NCBI GenBank assembly: GCA_036489025.1
Contig: DASXGN010000046.1
Location: forward strand, 62,001-126,000
Source: Dryocola sp036489025
Lineage (GTDB): Bacteria > Pseudomonadota > Gammaproteobacteria > Enterobacterales > Enterobacteriaceae
DNA length: 64,000 nucleotides
Reading direction: 5' to 3'
Positions 17,449 through 25,801 of this stretch are shown here, in pieces. The translations under genes and the position numbers were made by a program. Below the pieces are notes generated by a model. That model saw only the letters and a list, made by a program, of their open reading frames with translations. It was not told where the DNA came from and made no database searches. Numbering within the stretch: the stretch's first letter is position 1; every line of letters begins with the position of its first letter.

Positions 17449-17487
17449 TATGTATTTTTATGCAAATTAAATGCATAAATACATAAT
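17449..17487 (+). promoter_or_regulatory. Tandem ArgR-like boxes before the amino-acid ABC operon
   Basis: Two 18-bp sites are separated by exactly 3 bp, the canonical ArgR layout. Box 1 (17449-17466, core TGTATTTTTATGCA) fits the ARG-box pattern at all but two positions. Box 2 (17470-17487, core TGCATAAATACATA) is weaker, missing four. A promoter with -35 TTGAAG (17430) and -10 TATTTT (17453) overlaps box 1, so binding would repress. The two boxes together also form one long imperfect inverted repeat. Confidence 0.6.
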
Positions 17488-17502
17488 ATATCGGAGCGCG
17501 AC

Positions 17503-18282
17503 ATGATCAGGAAGTTTGCCAAAACAGTTCTTCTCGCCGGGTGCATGGCGACCGCCGTTCTCTCTAATGCCTGTGCCGCGCAGCAGACCTACGTGGTCGG
17601 CTCCGGCGGAACCTACCGTCCGTTCGAATTCGAAAACAGCCAGAAGCAGCTGGAAGGTTTCGATATCGACATCATCAAAGCCATCGCCAAAGCGGAAGGT
17701 TTTGATATCAAACTGGTTAACACCCCGTGGGAAGGCATTTTTGCCACGCTGAACTCTGGCGACCGCGACATCATTATTTCCGGCATCACCATTACCGACA
17801 AACGCAAAGCAATGGTCGATTTCTCTGCGCCTTACTTCCCGGCCGAGCAGTCTATCGTGGTGCCGAACGACTCCAAAGTGGATTCCGTTAATGCCCTGAA
17901 AGGTAAGAAAGTTGGCGTGGTGAACTCCAGCGCGGGCGACACCGTCGTTTCCGACACGCTGGGTAAAAACAGCACCGACATCAAACGCTTTGATAACACC
18001 CCGCTGCTCTTGCAGGAGCTGGCTGAAGACGGGATCGACGCGGCGGTTGGCGACGTGGGCGTGGTGAAGTACTACATCAAATCCCACCCGGAAAAAGCGC
18101 TTAAGGCGGTAAAAGACGACAAGTTTGAACGCCAGTATTTTGGTATTGCGGTGGCAAAAGACAACCAGGAGCTGCTGGGCAAAATCAACGCGGGCCTGAA
18201 GAAAATCGTCGCTGACGGCACCTACGCGAAGATCTATTCCACCTGGTTTGACAGCAACGTTCCCACTCTCCCCGCTGAATAA
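17503..18282 (+). CDS. Amino-acid ABC transporter, periplasmic binding protein
   Basis: A 259-residue family-3 solute-binding protein. A Sec signal peptide ends near ACA-AQQ, and the mature domain begins YVVGSGGTYRPFEF. It contains the family signature GFDIDIIKAIAKAEG and the DIIISGITITDKR hinge-side segment that contacts the alpha-amino group of ligands. Likely ligands are polar or basic amino acids; the ArgR-like boxes upstream favour arginine, lysine or ornithine, which is inference. It is first in a three-gene operon with a permease and an ATPase. GGAG precedes the ATG. Confidence 0.9.
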   Translation: MIRKFAKTVLLAGCMATAVLSNACAAQQTYVVGSGGTYRPFEFENSQKQLEGFDIDIIKAIAKAEGFDIKLVNTPWEGIFATLNSGDRDIIISGITITDKRKAMVDFSAPYFPAEQSIVVPNDSKVDSVNALKGKKVGVVNSSAGDTVVSDTLGKNSTDIKRFDNTPLLLQELAEDGIDAAVGDVGVVKYYIKSHPEKALKAVKDDKFERQYFGIAVAKDNQELLGKINAGLKKIVADGTYAKIYSTWFDSNVPTLPAE

Positions 18283-18325
18283 TTTTGCATGATTCGGGGC
18301 CAATTTGGCCCCAACAAGGACAGGT

Positions 18326-19090
18326 ATGACCGGATTTCGCTGGGAGATAATCTCCGAATACGCGCCGCTCTTTATGCAGGGCGCGATCATGACCATCAAA
18401 TGCACCATCATCTGCGTGATATTGGGCACCACCTGGGGCCTGCTGCTCGGCCTTGGTCGCATGGCGCACGCCGAGGATGGCCCGTGGAAGCATGTCCTGC
18501 GCTACGCGGTGCAGTGGCCGGTACGTGTGTACGTCAGTGCCTTCCGCGGCACGCCGCTGTTTGTGCAAATCATGGTGGTGCATTTTGCGCTAGTGCCGCT
18601 GTTTATCAACCCGCGCGATGGGATGCTGGTCACCAGCGGCCTGATGTCGGTTGATTTTGCCCGTGAACTGCGCTCTGAATACGGGGCGTTTCTGTCGTGC
18701 GTGGTGGCTATCACGCTCAACGCCGGGGCCTACGTTTCCGAGATTTTCCGGGCGGGGATTCAGTCCATCGACAAAGGCCAGATGGAGGCCTCCCGCGCGC
18801 TGGGCATGGGCTGGGGCAAAACGATGCGCAAAGTGATTTTGCCGCAGGCGTTCCGCCGTATTCTGCCGCCGCTGGGGAACAACGCGATTGCCATCGTGAA
18901 GGATTCTTCGCTGGCCTCAGCCATCGGCCTCGCCGACTTAGCCTACGCCGCCCGGACGGTTTCAGGCGCGTATGCGACCTACTGGGAACCGTACCTGACC
19001 ATCTCGCTGGTCTACTGGGTGCTGACGTTCGTGCTCTCACTGCTGGTGCAACACATGGAAAAGAGGTTTGGCAAAAGTGATTCACGTTAA
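18326..19090 (+). CDS. Amino-acid ABC transporter, permease
   Basis: A 254-residue inner-membrane permease of the HisMQ/GlnP type with about five membrane segments. The coupling loop that contacts the ATPase (EASRALGMGWGKTMRKVILPQA) is present near residue 155. I start at ATG 18326 (MTGFRWEII) after AAGGACAGG; the reading frame runs further upstream without support. The 3' end overlaps the ATPase gene by 14 bp or more, so the two are translationally coupled. Confidence 0.92.
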   Translation: MTGFRWEIISEYAPLFMQGAIMTIKCTIICVILGTTWGLLLGLGRMAHAEDGPWKHVLRYAVQWPVRVYVSAFRGTPLFVQIMVVHFALVPLFINPRDGMLVTSGLMSVDFARELRSEYGAFLSCVVAITLNAGAYVSEIFRAGIQSIDKGQMEASRALGMGWGKTMRKVILPQAFRRILPPLGNNAIAIVKDSSLASAIGLADLAYAARTVSGAYATYWEPYLTISLVYWVLTFVLSLLVQHMEKRFGKSDSR

Positions 19091-19799
19091 AGATTTACAG
19101 AAACAGTTTGGCAAAACTCACGTGCTGCGCGGCATCTCCTGCGATATCGCGCCGCAGGAAGTGGTTTGCGTTATCGGCCCGTCCGGCTCGGGGAAAAGTA
19201 CTTTTCTGCGCTGCCTGAACGCGCTGGAAAAGCCCGACGGCGGCGAAGTTATGGTGAACGGTTTCGCGGTCCACGACCCGAAAACCAACCTGAATACGCT
19301 GCGCGAAAGCATCGGCATGGTATTCCAGCGTTTTAATCTGTTTCCGCACATGACGGTGCTGGAAAACCTGATTATGGCCCCGATGTCGCTCAAAGGATTG
19401 TCGAAGGCCGAAGCGGTTTCCCGTGCCGAAAAGCTGCTGCAAAAAGTGGGGCTGATAGACAAAATCGACGCCTGGCCGTCAAGCCTTTCCGGCGGGCAGC
19501 AGCAGCGCGTCGCCATTGCGCGGGCGCTGGCGATGGAGCCGTCGATCATTCTGTTTGATGAACCGACTTCAGCGCTGGATCCGGAACTGGTGGGCGAAGT
19601 GCTGGCGGTCATGAAGCAGCTGGCGCTGGAAGGCATGACGATGGTGATTGTGACCCACGAAATGGGCTTTGCCCGCGAAGTGGCGGACCGGGTGGTGTTT
19701 ATCGACCAGGGCGTGATCCAGGAGCAGGGCCCGCCGTCGCAGCTGTTTACCGCGCCGACCAACCCGCGTACCCAGGCGTTTTTGAGCAAGGTGCTCTAA
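19077..19799 (+). CDS. Amino-acid ABC transporter, ATP-binding protein
   Basis: A 240-residue ATPase of the polar amino acid class (GlnQ/HisP type). All nucleotide-binding motifs are present: Walker A GPSGSGKST, Q-loop FQRFNLF, signature LSGGQQQR, Walker B IILFDEP and the switch histidine VTHEM. I choose GTG 19077 because AGAGG lies 10 nt upstream; a TTG at 19068 is too close to that site. The start lies inside the permease gene. A terminator follows. Confidence 0.93.
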   Translation: MIHVKDLQKQFGKTHVLRGISCDIAPQEVVCVIGPSGSGKSTFLRCLNALEKPDGGEVMVNGFAVHDPKTNLNTLRESIGMVFQRFNLFPHMTVLENLIMAPMSLKGLSKAEAVSRAEKLLQKVGLIDKIDAWPSSLSGGQQQRVAIARALAMEPSIILFDEPTSALDPELVGEVLAVMKQLALEGMTMVIVTHEMGFAREVADRVVFIDQGVIQEQGPPSQLFTAPTNPRTQAFLSKVL

Positions 19800-19805
19800 A
19801 GCTTC

Positions 19806-19831
19806 ATGACGCGCTTACGTCGCGTCATTTT
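19806..19831 (+). terminator. Terminator of the amino-acid ABC operon
   Basis: An 8-bp stem (ATGACGCG / CGCGTCAT) with a 7-nt loop followed by TTT lies 7 bp after the ATPase stop. Confidence 0.7.
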
Positions 19832-19877
19832 CTCGTCATAAAGTGACATTACTCTCAAAAACAGTTCACTTATTTGA

Positions 19878-19941
19878 TCTATCTACGCGCGTAGATAGAC
19901 TTTGTGTCAGACAATCATCGGCAGTATCTACGCGGGTAGAT
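19878..19941. promoter_or_regulatory. LacI-type operators upstream of the MHS symporter
   Basis: A perfect 22-bp palindrome (19878-19899, centre CTACGCGCGTAG) and a second site with the same arms ATCTAC-GCGG-GTAGAT (19926-19941) have centres 45 bp apart. A half site ATCTACC lies at about 19963. LacI-family repressors bind palindromes with a central CG; the repressor is encoded two genes downstream. The sites sit 45-105 bp before the symporter start. Confidence 0.75.
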
Positions 19942-19984
19942 CGCCACACACTGCAACTAACCGATCTACCTCAGAGAGTAATCC

Positions 19985-21382
19985 ATGACGACAGAGACCG
20001 TTTCTTATGTGCCGACAGCGGAAGAACAACATGCTGCCGAAGAGCGCCTGGCAACGCCGGAAGGCAGGCGTGATTTTACTCGTGCCGCCTTTTCCTGCTG
20101 GCTCGGTACAACGATGGAATATGCCGACTTTGCGTTATACGGGCTGGCGGCAGGCATAATCTTTGGCGACGTTTTCTTTCCCGATGCCACGCCGGTTATG
20201 GCCCTGTTATCCAGTTTTGCGGCCTACTCGGTAGGTTTTGTGGCTCGTCCCATTGGCGCTCTGCTATTTGGCTGGCTGGGCGACCGCTACGGCAGAAAGC
20301 TGGTTATGGTCATTACCATCGCCCTTATGGGCGGCTCAACGACCCTTATTGGCCTGATCCCCGGCTACGCGCAGATTGGCTTCTGGGCGCCGGTTTGTCT
20401 GGTTATTCTACGATTTTCGCAGGGGCTGGGCGCGGGCGCTGAGCTTTCCGGCGGCACTGTTATGCTGGGAGAATATGCCCCCGTTAAGCGTCGCGGTCTG
20501 GTTTCGTCGATTATTGGGCTGGGTTCTAACAGTGGCACGTTGCTCGCTTCACTTACCTGGCTGCTGGTGTTGCAGATGGACAAAGAGGCGCTGCTCGCCT
20601 GGGGATGGCGTATTCCGTTTTTATGCAGCATCTTAATTGCCATTGTGGCTTTGTATATTCGCCATAATCTGCGTGAGACGCCGGTTTTTGAACGCCAGAA
20701 AGCCCTGCTGGAAAAACAGCGTCAGCAAAGCCTTGCGCAGGTCCAGGTGCTTCACAAGCAGGATAACCGCAGTTTCTGGCGGAGGACGCGAGCCTTCTGG
20801 ACTATGGTCGGCTTACGCGTGGGTGAAAACGGGCCTTCATATCTGGCACAGGGTTTTATCATTGGCTATGTGGCTAAGGTGCTGATGGTCGATAAGTCTG
20901 TGCCCACCCTTGCCGTGCTGATAGCCTCGCTGCTCGGCTTTGCCATCATTCCTTTTGCCGGCTGGCTTTCCGACCGCTTTGGGCGACGTATCGTGTATCG
21001 CTGGTTTTGCTTCCTGCTTATTCTTTATGCCTTCCCGGCGTTTATGCTGCTGGAATCACGGGAACCTATGTTGGTGATCCCGACAATTGTCGTCGGGATG
21101 GGTCTGGCATCGCTGGGTATTTTTGGCGTACAGGCAGCGTGGGGCGTGGAATTATTCGGCGTAACCAATCGCTATACGAAAATGGCCTTTGCTAAAGAGT
21201 TAGGGTCTATTTTGTCTGGCGGCATGGCGCCGTTAGTGGCTGCGGCGCTGCTTTCATGGACCGGACACTGGTGGCCGATTGCGACCTACTTTGCTCTTAT
21301 GGCGGGAATTGGCCTCGTCACCACCTTCTTTGCCCCGGAAACCCGCGGACGCGACCTGAATTTACCTGATGATGCAATTTGA
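19985..21382 (+). CDS. MFS transporter, metabolite:H+ symporter family
   Basis: A 465-residue permease with 12 membrane segments of the MHS family (relatives ShiA, ProP, KgtP). The family loop GWLGDRYGRKLVMV after helix 2 and a second SDRFGRRIV loop in the C half are clear. It stands under a LacI-type operator and next to a LacI regulator and a nucleoside hydrolase, so nucleosides or a related ribosyl compound are the likely cargo; this is inference. GAGAG precedes the ATG. Confidence 0.88.
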   Translation: MTTETVSYVPTAEEQHAAEERLATPEGRRDFTRAAFSCWLGTTMEYADFALYGLAAGIIFGDVFFPDATPVMALLSSFAAYSVGFVARPIGALLFGWLGDRYGRKLVMVITIALMGGSTTLIGLIPGYAQIGFWAPVCLVILRFSQGLGAGAELSGGTVMLGEYAPVKRRGLVSSIIGLGSNSGTLLASLTWLLVLQMDKEALLAWGWRIPFLCSILIAIVALYIRHNLRETPVFERQKALLEKQRQQSLAQVQVLHKQDNRSFWRRTRAFWTMVGLRVGENGPSYLAQGFIIGYVAKVLMVDKSVPTLAVLIASLLGFAIIPFAGWLSDRFGRRIVYRWFCFLLILYAFPAFMLLESREPMLVIPTIVVGMGLASLGIFGVQAAWGVELFGVTNRYTKMAFAKELGSILSGGMAPLVAAALLSWTGHWWPIATYFALMAGIGLVTTFFAPETRGRDLNLPDDAI

Positions 21383-21496
21383 TTTCCGGCTCGTCAGCTG
21401 CAGGGAAGCCTGCCGTTTTCGAAAGGGATTTTTTTGCCGTAACCCTTTATTCTGTCGGTCTGTTTTATGCGCCAGTTAAGATAACGCAGGTGTGCA

Positions 21497-22525
21497 GTGA
21501 CAAAGCCTTTAATCCAACGCGTGACGCGTACCGAAGTGGCCAGAGAGGCCGGGACTTCAGTGGCGGTAGTCAGCTACGTCATTAACAACGGACCGCGACC
21601 GGTAGCCCCGGAAACGCGCGAGCGCGTGCTGGCCGCGATTAAAAAAACGGGCTATCGGCCAAACGGAGTGGCACGGGCCTTAGCCTGCGGCACAACGCAG
21701 ACTTACGGGTTAATTGTGCCGAATATCGCTAACCCGTTTATTTCGTCGATGGCTCATGCTTTGCAGCAGGAGGCGTTTGCCGACGGCAAAGTGCTGCTGC
21801 TGGCTGACTCCGGAGATGACAAAGCTCGCGAGCGTGAGCTCATAAATAATCTTCTGCATCGCCAGGTTGATGGCCTGATTTACACCAGCGTCGATCGCCA
21901 TCCCTGCATTGAGCTGATTCAGGCGAGCGGAACGCCCTGCGTGATGCTGGACAGAGTCGAGTCGGCGCTGAATGTCAGCGCCATTCAGGTTAATGAGCAG
22001 CAGGCGGCCTGCCGGGCGACTCATCACCTGATCGAACATGGCTACCGCGAAATCGCCATTATTAGCGGGCCGCTAGAGATGCTTAATACTCAGGATCGTC
22101 TCAGCGGCTGGCAGCAGGCGCAGGTGGAAGCGGGGCTTGAGGTCCATTCGGAGTGGATTTTTCCTGCCGATTACACCCGGGCAGGCGGCTATAAAGCGAC
22201 GAAGCTCATGCTGACCGGCGCGTTGCCGAGGGCGATCTTTGCCTCCAACGAGCAGCAGGCTTTCGGCTGTTTACGCGCCCTGGCCGAGCAGGGCCTGAAG
22301 GTGCCTGACGATATTGCTCTGGTGTGCTTTAACGGGACGCTCGAATCCATTTACAGCGTGCCTTCCCTGACCGCCGTGCGGCAACCCGTCGCCCGGATGG
22401 CTAAAGAAGCCATCCTTATGCTGAAAACGTGGGATGGACAGCTCCGCAACCGCGAATTTGCTTTTGAGCTGCAAATTGGCGAGTCCTGCGGCTGTCGGCC
22501 CCTGAACAAAAGTGAAAGTGCATGA
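21497..22525 (+). CDS. LacI-family transcriptional regulator
   Basis: A 342-residue regulator. The helix-turn-helix is at about residues 10-35 (TEVAREAGTSVAVVSYVINN), followed by the hinge (GYRPNGVARALACGTTQTYG) that inserts into the minor groove of a central CG, and a periplasmic-binding-like effector domain. It starts at a GTG preceded by AGGTG. Its stop overlaps the nucleoside hydrolase start (ATGA). The perfect palindrome at 19878 is its probable operator. The effector may be a nucleoside or its breakdown product. Confidence 0.9.
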   Translation: MTKPLIQRVTRTEVAREAGTSVAVVSYVINNGPRPVAPETRERVLAAIKKTGYRPNGVARALACGTTQTYGLIVPNIANPFISSMAHALQQEAFADGKVLLLADSGDDKARERELINNLLHRQVDGLIYTSVDRHPCIELIQASGTPCVMLDRVESALNVSAIQVNEQQAACRATHHLIEHGYREIAIISGPLEMLNTQDRLSGWQQAQVEAGLEVHSEWIFPADYTRAGGYKATKLMLTGALPRAIFASNEQQAFGCLRALAEQGLKVPDDIALVCFNGTLESIYSVPSLTAVRQPVARMAKEAILMLKTWDGQLRNREFAFELQIGESCGCRPLNKSESA

Positions 22526-23502
22526 AGCGTTTAATTATTGACTGCGATCCGGGTAACGGTATTGCTGGCGCAAACGTGGACGACGGCCTGGCGCTGGCGC
22601 TGGCGCTGGCCGCGCCGGAAATCTCTCTGGAGCTGATAACGACGGTCTCCGGCAATACCCCCAGCGAAACAGGTTACGCCGTAGCGTGCGAACTCGTCTC
22701 TTGTCTTGGCGCAGACGTTGAAGTGGCTCGTGGCGCATCTCGTGCGCTGATTGAACCCGCGGCCCCCTGGCGAGAAGCGCTCGATAATAATGTCGATAAA
22801 TTCGGTTTGCGCCATCTGTGGCAGGGGGTTGCGGCGCCAGCCTTAATCGCTGAAGTGCCGCCGCTCGCCGTGCAAAAAATGGGCGAGCTGATCTGTGCCA
22901 ACCCCGGAGAAATCACCCTCGTTGCCATCGGGCCGTTGACCAATGTTGCCCTGGCGCTACAGCTCTATCCGCAGATGGCATCTGCGGTGAAAGAAATCGT
23001 TATTATGGGGGGCGTTTTCCACGTTGAAGGGTATCTGAAAGACACTAATTTTGGCCTGGATCCGGAAGCGGCCCACGCCGTGTTGACGAGTGGGGCGGAG
23101 CTGGTTCTTGTCCCGATGGATGTTACGACGCAAACGCAGATGACTCACAAAGATTTAGATGCGCTTGAGGGCTGCAACAGCAGGCTCAGTCGCTACCTCG
23201 TTGACACTATGCGGCCATGGATGAATTACTCCATGCAAACCCGCCGTTTACCGGGCTGCTGGATCCATGACGTGCTAACCGTTGCCTGGCTGCTGAAGCC
23301 CGATATCACAACGTGGGTAAGCGACTATGTGGATGTTTCGCTTGGCGGACTGACGCGCGGGATGACCTGCCGATACGGTCCTGACGGTCTCAAACTGGCC
23401 GTCAACGTTGAGCCGCCGCAGGGGAAGCCCGTTACCCTTTTGCAATCCGTGGATAACGAAGAGCTGCTCGCCCTTATCCGGCATTACGTTGGTCAGTGTT
23501 AA
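22522..23502 (+). CDS. Nucleoside hydrolase (IUNH family)
   Basis: A 326-residue inosine/uridine-preferring nucleoside hydrolase homologue, which cleaves the N-glycosidic bond of ribonucleosides to free base and ribose. The calcium-binding N-terminal motif is unusual: DCDPG is separated from the DD pair by GNGIAGANV style residues (Asp7, Asp9, then Asp20-Asp21) instead of the compact DxDPGxDD. The IGPLTNVALAL segment and the late WIHDVLTVAW segment are typical. It is coupled to the LacI gene by a 4-bp overlap. Substrate unknown. Confidence 0.88.
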   Translation: MKRLIIDCDPGNGIAGANVDDGLALALALAAPEISLELITTVSGNTPSETGYAVACELVSCLGADVEVARGASRALIEPAAPWREALDNNVDKFGLRHLWQGVAAPALIAEVPPLAVQKMGELICANPGEITLVAIGPLTNVALALQLYPQMASAVKEIVIMGGVFHVEGYLKDTNFGLDPEAAHAVLTSGAELVLVPMDVTTQTQMTHKDLDALEGCNSRLSRYLVDTMRPWMNYSMQTRRLPGCWIHDVLTVAWLLKPDITTWVSDYVDVSLGGLTRGMTCRYGPDGLKLAVNVEPPQGKPVTLLQSVDNEELLALIRHYVGQC

Positions 23503-23529
23503 AGCGGATAAGCGTTATCGCCGTCTGCC

Positions 23530-24714
23530 CTATACCGCTTCGCCGTGCTGCTGGAACTTGTGCGCCAGCGGCAGCCAGCAGAACAAGATCATCACGCCCA
23601 TTGCCGTCATCAGCATGCCGAGGCTGAACTGCCCGGTTTGCGGCAGCAGGGCGGAAAACCACGCCATCGCCCCGGAACCCATATTTTGCAGCCCGCCAAC
23701 CAGCGCGCCGGCGGTGCCTGCCAGATACGGAAACGGCTCCATTGCGCCGCTCGTCGCCAGCGGGAACAGCATTCCCGCACCGAAGAAGAACAGCGCGGCG
23801 GGCACGATCAGCGTCCAGATGTTCATCACGCCAAACCAGCCCGGCAGCCACATTAAGATCCCGGCAAACAGGCAGCTCAACACGGCCTGCCACATCAGCG
23901 TTGAGAAGCGTCCATTCTGACGGCCTGCGTACCAGGAACCGAAGAAAGCCGCCGGAATTGGCAGAATAAACAGAATGCTCACCACCACGCCGTTCAGGCC
24001 GAGCACGCCGCCCATCAGCACGCCGGAACAGGCTTCGAACACGGCCACGCCCGCCAGCCCGCCGACCAGCATCAGTAGATAGCAGTTGAACGAGCCGCTG
24101 CCGAGCAGCGTTTTATAGCTGGCCGCGAGGCGCTGAGGAGCAGCCTGAACGGGGCGAGTTTCCGGCAGCCAGCGCAGCATGCAGAAGGCGACGATGACGC
24201 ACAGCAGCAGCAGGAAGCCGTAGCAGGCCCGCCAGCCCCAGACGGAATCCAGCATGCCGCCAATCACCGGAGCCAGCAGCGGGCTGACCAGAATACCCAT
24301 GTTCAGCAGGCTGTTAGCGTGGCGTAAATCGCGGCCTTCGTAGAGGTCGCGCGGCATAGTTCGGGCCATCACGCCTGCCACGCCGGTTCCCATCCCCTGG
24401 AGCGCGCTGGCGATAACCAGCGAATGCAGGCTGGTGGTGAACAGCGCCCAAACCGTGGCAAGAATGAAAATGCTCATCCCGGTCAGAATCACCGGGCGAC
24501 GTCCGATCCTGTCGGATATCGGGCCATAAAAAAGCTGGGACACACCGTAGGTCAGCAGGTAGGCGGCCATTACCTGCTGAACTGCCCCATCGCGCACGCC
24601 GAACGTGCGCGCCATATCCGGGATCGACGGAATATAGATGGTCTGGGTCATTTGCCCGACGGCAACCAGCAGAATTAACATCATCAGCAGATGGATATTG
24701 GCTAGCTTTCTCAT
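23530..24714 (-). CDS. emrD: Multidrug efflux MFS transporter EmrD
   Basis: A 394-residue drug:H+ antiporter of the DHA1 family, close to E. coli EmrD, which exports amphipathic compounds. About 12 membrane segments are visible, with the motif-A loop GPISDRIGRRP and motif C GILVSPLLAPVIGG. I start at ATG 24714 (MRKLANIHLL) with GAG upstream; the longer frame to 24771 has no ribosome binding site. As in E. coli it neighbours tisB/istR. Confidence 0.93.
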   Translation of the reverse strand: MRKLANIHLLMMLILLVAVGQMTQTIYIPSIPDMARTFGVRDGAVQQVMAAYLLTYGVSQLFYGPISDRIGRRPVILTGMSIFILATVWALFTTSLHSLVIASALQGMGTGVAGVMARTMPRDLYEGRDLRHANSLLNMGILVSPLLAPVIGGMLDSVWGWRACYGFLLLLCVIVAFCMLRWLPETRPVQAAPQRLAASYKTLLGSGSFNCYLLMLVGGLAGVAVFEACSGVLMGGVLGLNGVVVSILFILPIPAAFFGSWYAGRQNGRFSTLMWQAVLSCLFAGILMWLPGWFGVMNIWTLIVPAALFFFGAGMLFPLATSGAMEPFPYLAGTAGALVGGLQNMGSGAMAWFSALLPQTGQFSLGMLMTAMGVMILFCWLPLAHKFQQHGEAV

Positions 24715-24913
24715 TGTCTCAGGTTTGTTATAGGGGTTATTGCGCTTAGTGATAGCGAATGGTGCTGTCACGGTCGAGAATTCGAGAGGAATCTACCATA
24801 TAAGGTGTGTAAGGCCATATGGCATGCGGCTTTTTGAACGCAGGCGAAAGTGGCATTCTGTAAAGCCGGGACGGCAATTTTTATTGCCAGGTTGAGGGAC
24901 GTTTTGGTTTATC

Positions 24914-24941
24914 AAAGGGAGGCGGTTGCCCGCCTCCCTTT
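24914..24941 (-). terminator. Terminator of tisB
   Basis: A perfect 11-bp inverted repeat (AAAGGGAGGCG and complement) with a 6-nt loop. Read on the minus strand it lies 20 bp after the tisB stop and ends in CCCTTT followed by an AT-rich stretch. Confidence 0.75.
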
Positions 24942-24960
24942 AGTGCGGCTTGAACATGAG

Positions 24961-25050
24961 CTACCGAACGTACTTCATGACAGCTTCAAGCAGTTGCAGT
25001 AACGCAACGATGAGTTTCAGAACCTGAGTCATCAGCTCCATCCAGCCCAT
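24961..25050 (-). CDS. tisB: TisB, SOS-induced membrane toxin peptide
   Basis: A 29-codon frame on the minus strand encodes a hydrophobic peptide with the core LKLIVALLQLLEAV followed by MKYVR. Length and core match E. coli TisB from memory (29 residues, LKLIVA.LQLL.AV.KY). TisB inserts in the inner membrane, lowers the proton motive force and promotes persistence after DNA damage. GGGAG lies 7 nt before the ATG. A perfect LexA box lies about 205 bp upstream, a terminator follows, and the antitoxin RNA istR is divergent. The first ten residues differ from E. coli. Confidence 0.9.
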   Translation of the reverse strand: MGWMELMTQVLKLIVALLQLLEAVMKYVR

Positions 25051-25118
25051 ACGCTTCTCCCGTGGTCAGGAGCACTTCAGCCGGCGTGCCCTTCCGCTGC
25101 CTGTAGCCGACTGAGTTT

Positions 25119-25139
25119 GTTGATGTAGCATGGTGCGCT
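25119..25139 (-). promoter_or_regulatory. IstR target in the tisB mRNA leader
   Basis: On the plus strand GTTGATGTAG (25119-25128) followed by a related TGGTG-GCG stretch repeats the 5' end of the predicted IstR RNA (25374 onward). The tisB mRNA, read from the minus strand, is therefore complementary to IstR here. The site is about 70-90 nt upstream of the tisB start, matching the known mechanism in which IstR blocks a ribosome standby site. Confidence 0.7.
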
Positions 25140-25252
25140 CCTTGAGGGTTAAGGCGCTGACGGCACCACCCGTTTCAGCCAGGACTTGTATTCCGCGGCG
25201 GATTGCGGACCTGGAGCACACTCATATCAACGAAACAATTATATCAGGACCA

Positions 25253-25268
25253 CTGTATAAAAACACAG
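25253..25268. promoter_or_regulatory. LexA box of tisB
   Basis: CTGT-ATAAAAAC-ACAG is an exact match to the LexA consensus CTGT-N8-ACAG. It lies between tisB and istR where the tisB promoter is expected, so toxin transcription should be SOS-induced. Confidence 0.88.
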
Positions 25269-25373
25269 TTAAATGGTGAAAATACGGCCAGTCTCGCAAA
25301 CCGGAGATTTATACGCTGCTTAAAAATGAAGCAAGTATTTGCGCCATCAGGAATTTCATCGTATATTCCAGAA

Positions 25374-25455
25374 GTTGATGTAGTGTGGTGTGCGAAGCCG
25401 TCCCGTTCGTCACGCAGCAAAAACAAAAAACCTCGCCTCACCAGCGGGGTTTTTT
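25374..25455 (+). ncRNA. istR: IstR antitoxin small RNA
   Basis: The predicted RNA is about 82 nt. It has a good promoter: -35 TTGCGC (25339-25344), a 17-bp spacer, and -10 TATATT (25362-25367). Transcription should begin at about 25374 with GUUGAUGUAG, resembling the remembered 5' end of E. coli IstR-1. It ends in an intrinsic terminator: stem CCTCGC / GCGGGG, 7-nt loop, then six T (25431-25455). Its 5' end is complementary to the tisB leader, so it should block toxin translation. Confidence 0.85.
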
Positions 25456-25510
25456 GTTTTCTCTGACCAGGAAGCGGCGCGTATGGCCTGAAACGAGGGA
25501 AGCTGCTGAT

Positions 25511-25801
25511 TTAAAAACCTGACACCGGCTGGCCAAAACCATCGCCGCTGTCGGTGCTGTTATCCCTGCGCCCGCGGGCTTCTAATCTGTTGGCGCGTAG
25601 CTGCTCGCTTATTGCCCGGCGCTGATCCTGGCTCATGTTTTCTTTGTTGTAATACGGATCGGGATAAGGCGCGCGGATATAGGTATCGTTGACCTCAGCG
25701 GGGCTGTGGGTACGGTGCCCGTCGTAGCCGGAAGTATCCTGTGAGGAGCAGCCTGCCAGTAGTAGCGGGGCGAGTAACGCGAAAGCATATTTGTTAGCCA
25801 T
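25511..25801 (-). CDS. Small lipoprotein of unknown function
   Basis: A 96-residue protein. The signal peptide MANKYAFALLAPLLLAGC ends in a lipobox (LLAGC), so the mature protein is anchored by a lipidated Cys. The remainder is hydrophilic and rich in Tyr, Pro and Arg (RAPYPDPYYNKENMSQDQRR), without a known domain. I do not recognise the family. It is a single gene between istR and a divergent exported protein. Confidence 0.75.
   Translation of the reverse strand: MANKYAFALLAPLLLAGCSSQDTSGYDGHRTHSPAEVNDTYIRAPYPDPYYNKENMSQDQRRAISEQLRANRLEARGRRDNSTDSGDGFGQPVSGF

Noticed and set aside
25203..25466. 87-codon plus-strand frame over istR
   Set aside because: It runs through the LexA box, the istR promoter and its terminator. 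The RNA explanation accounts for every signal there.
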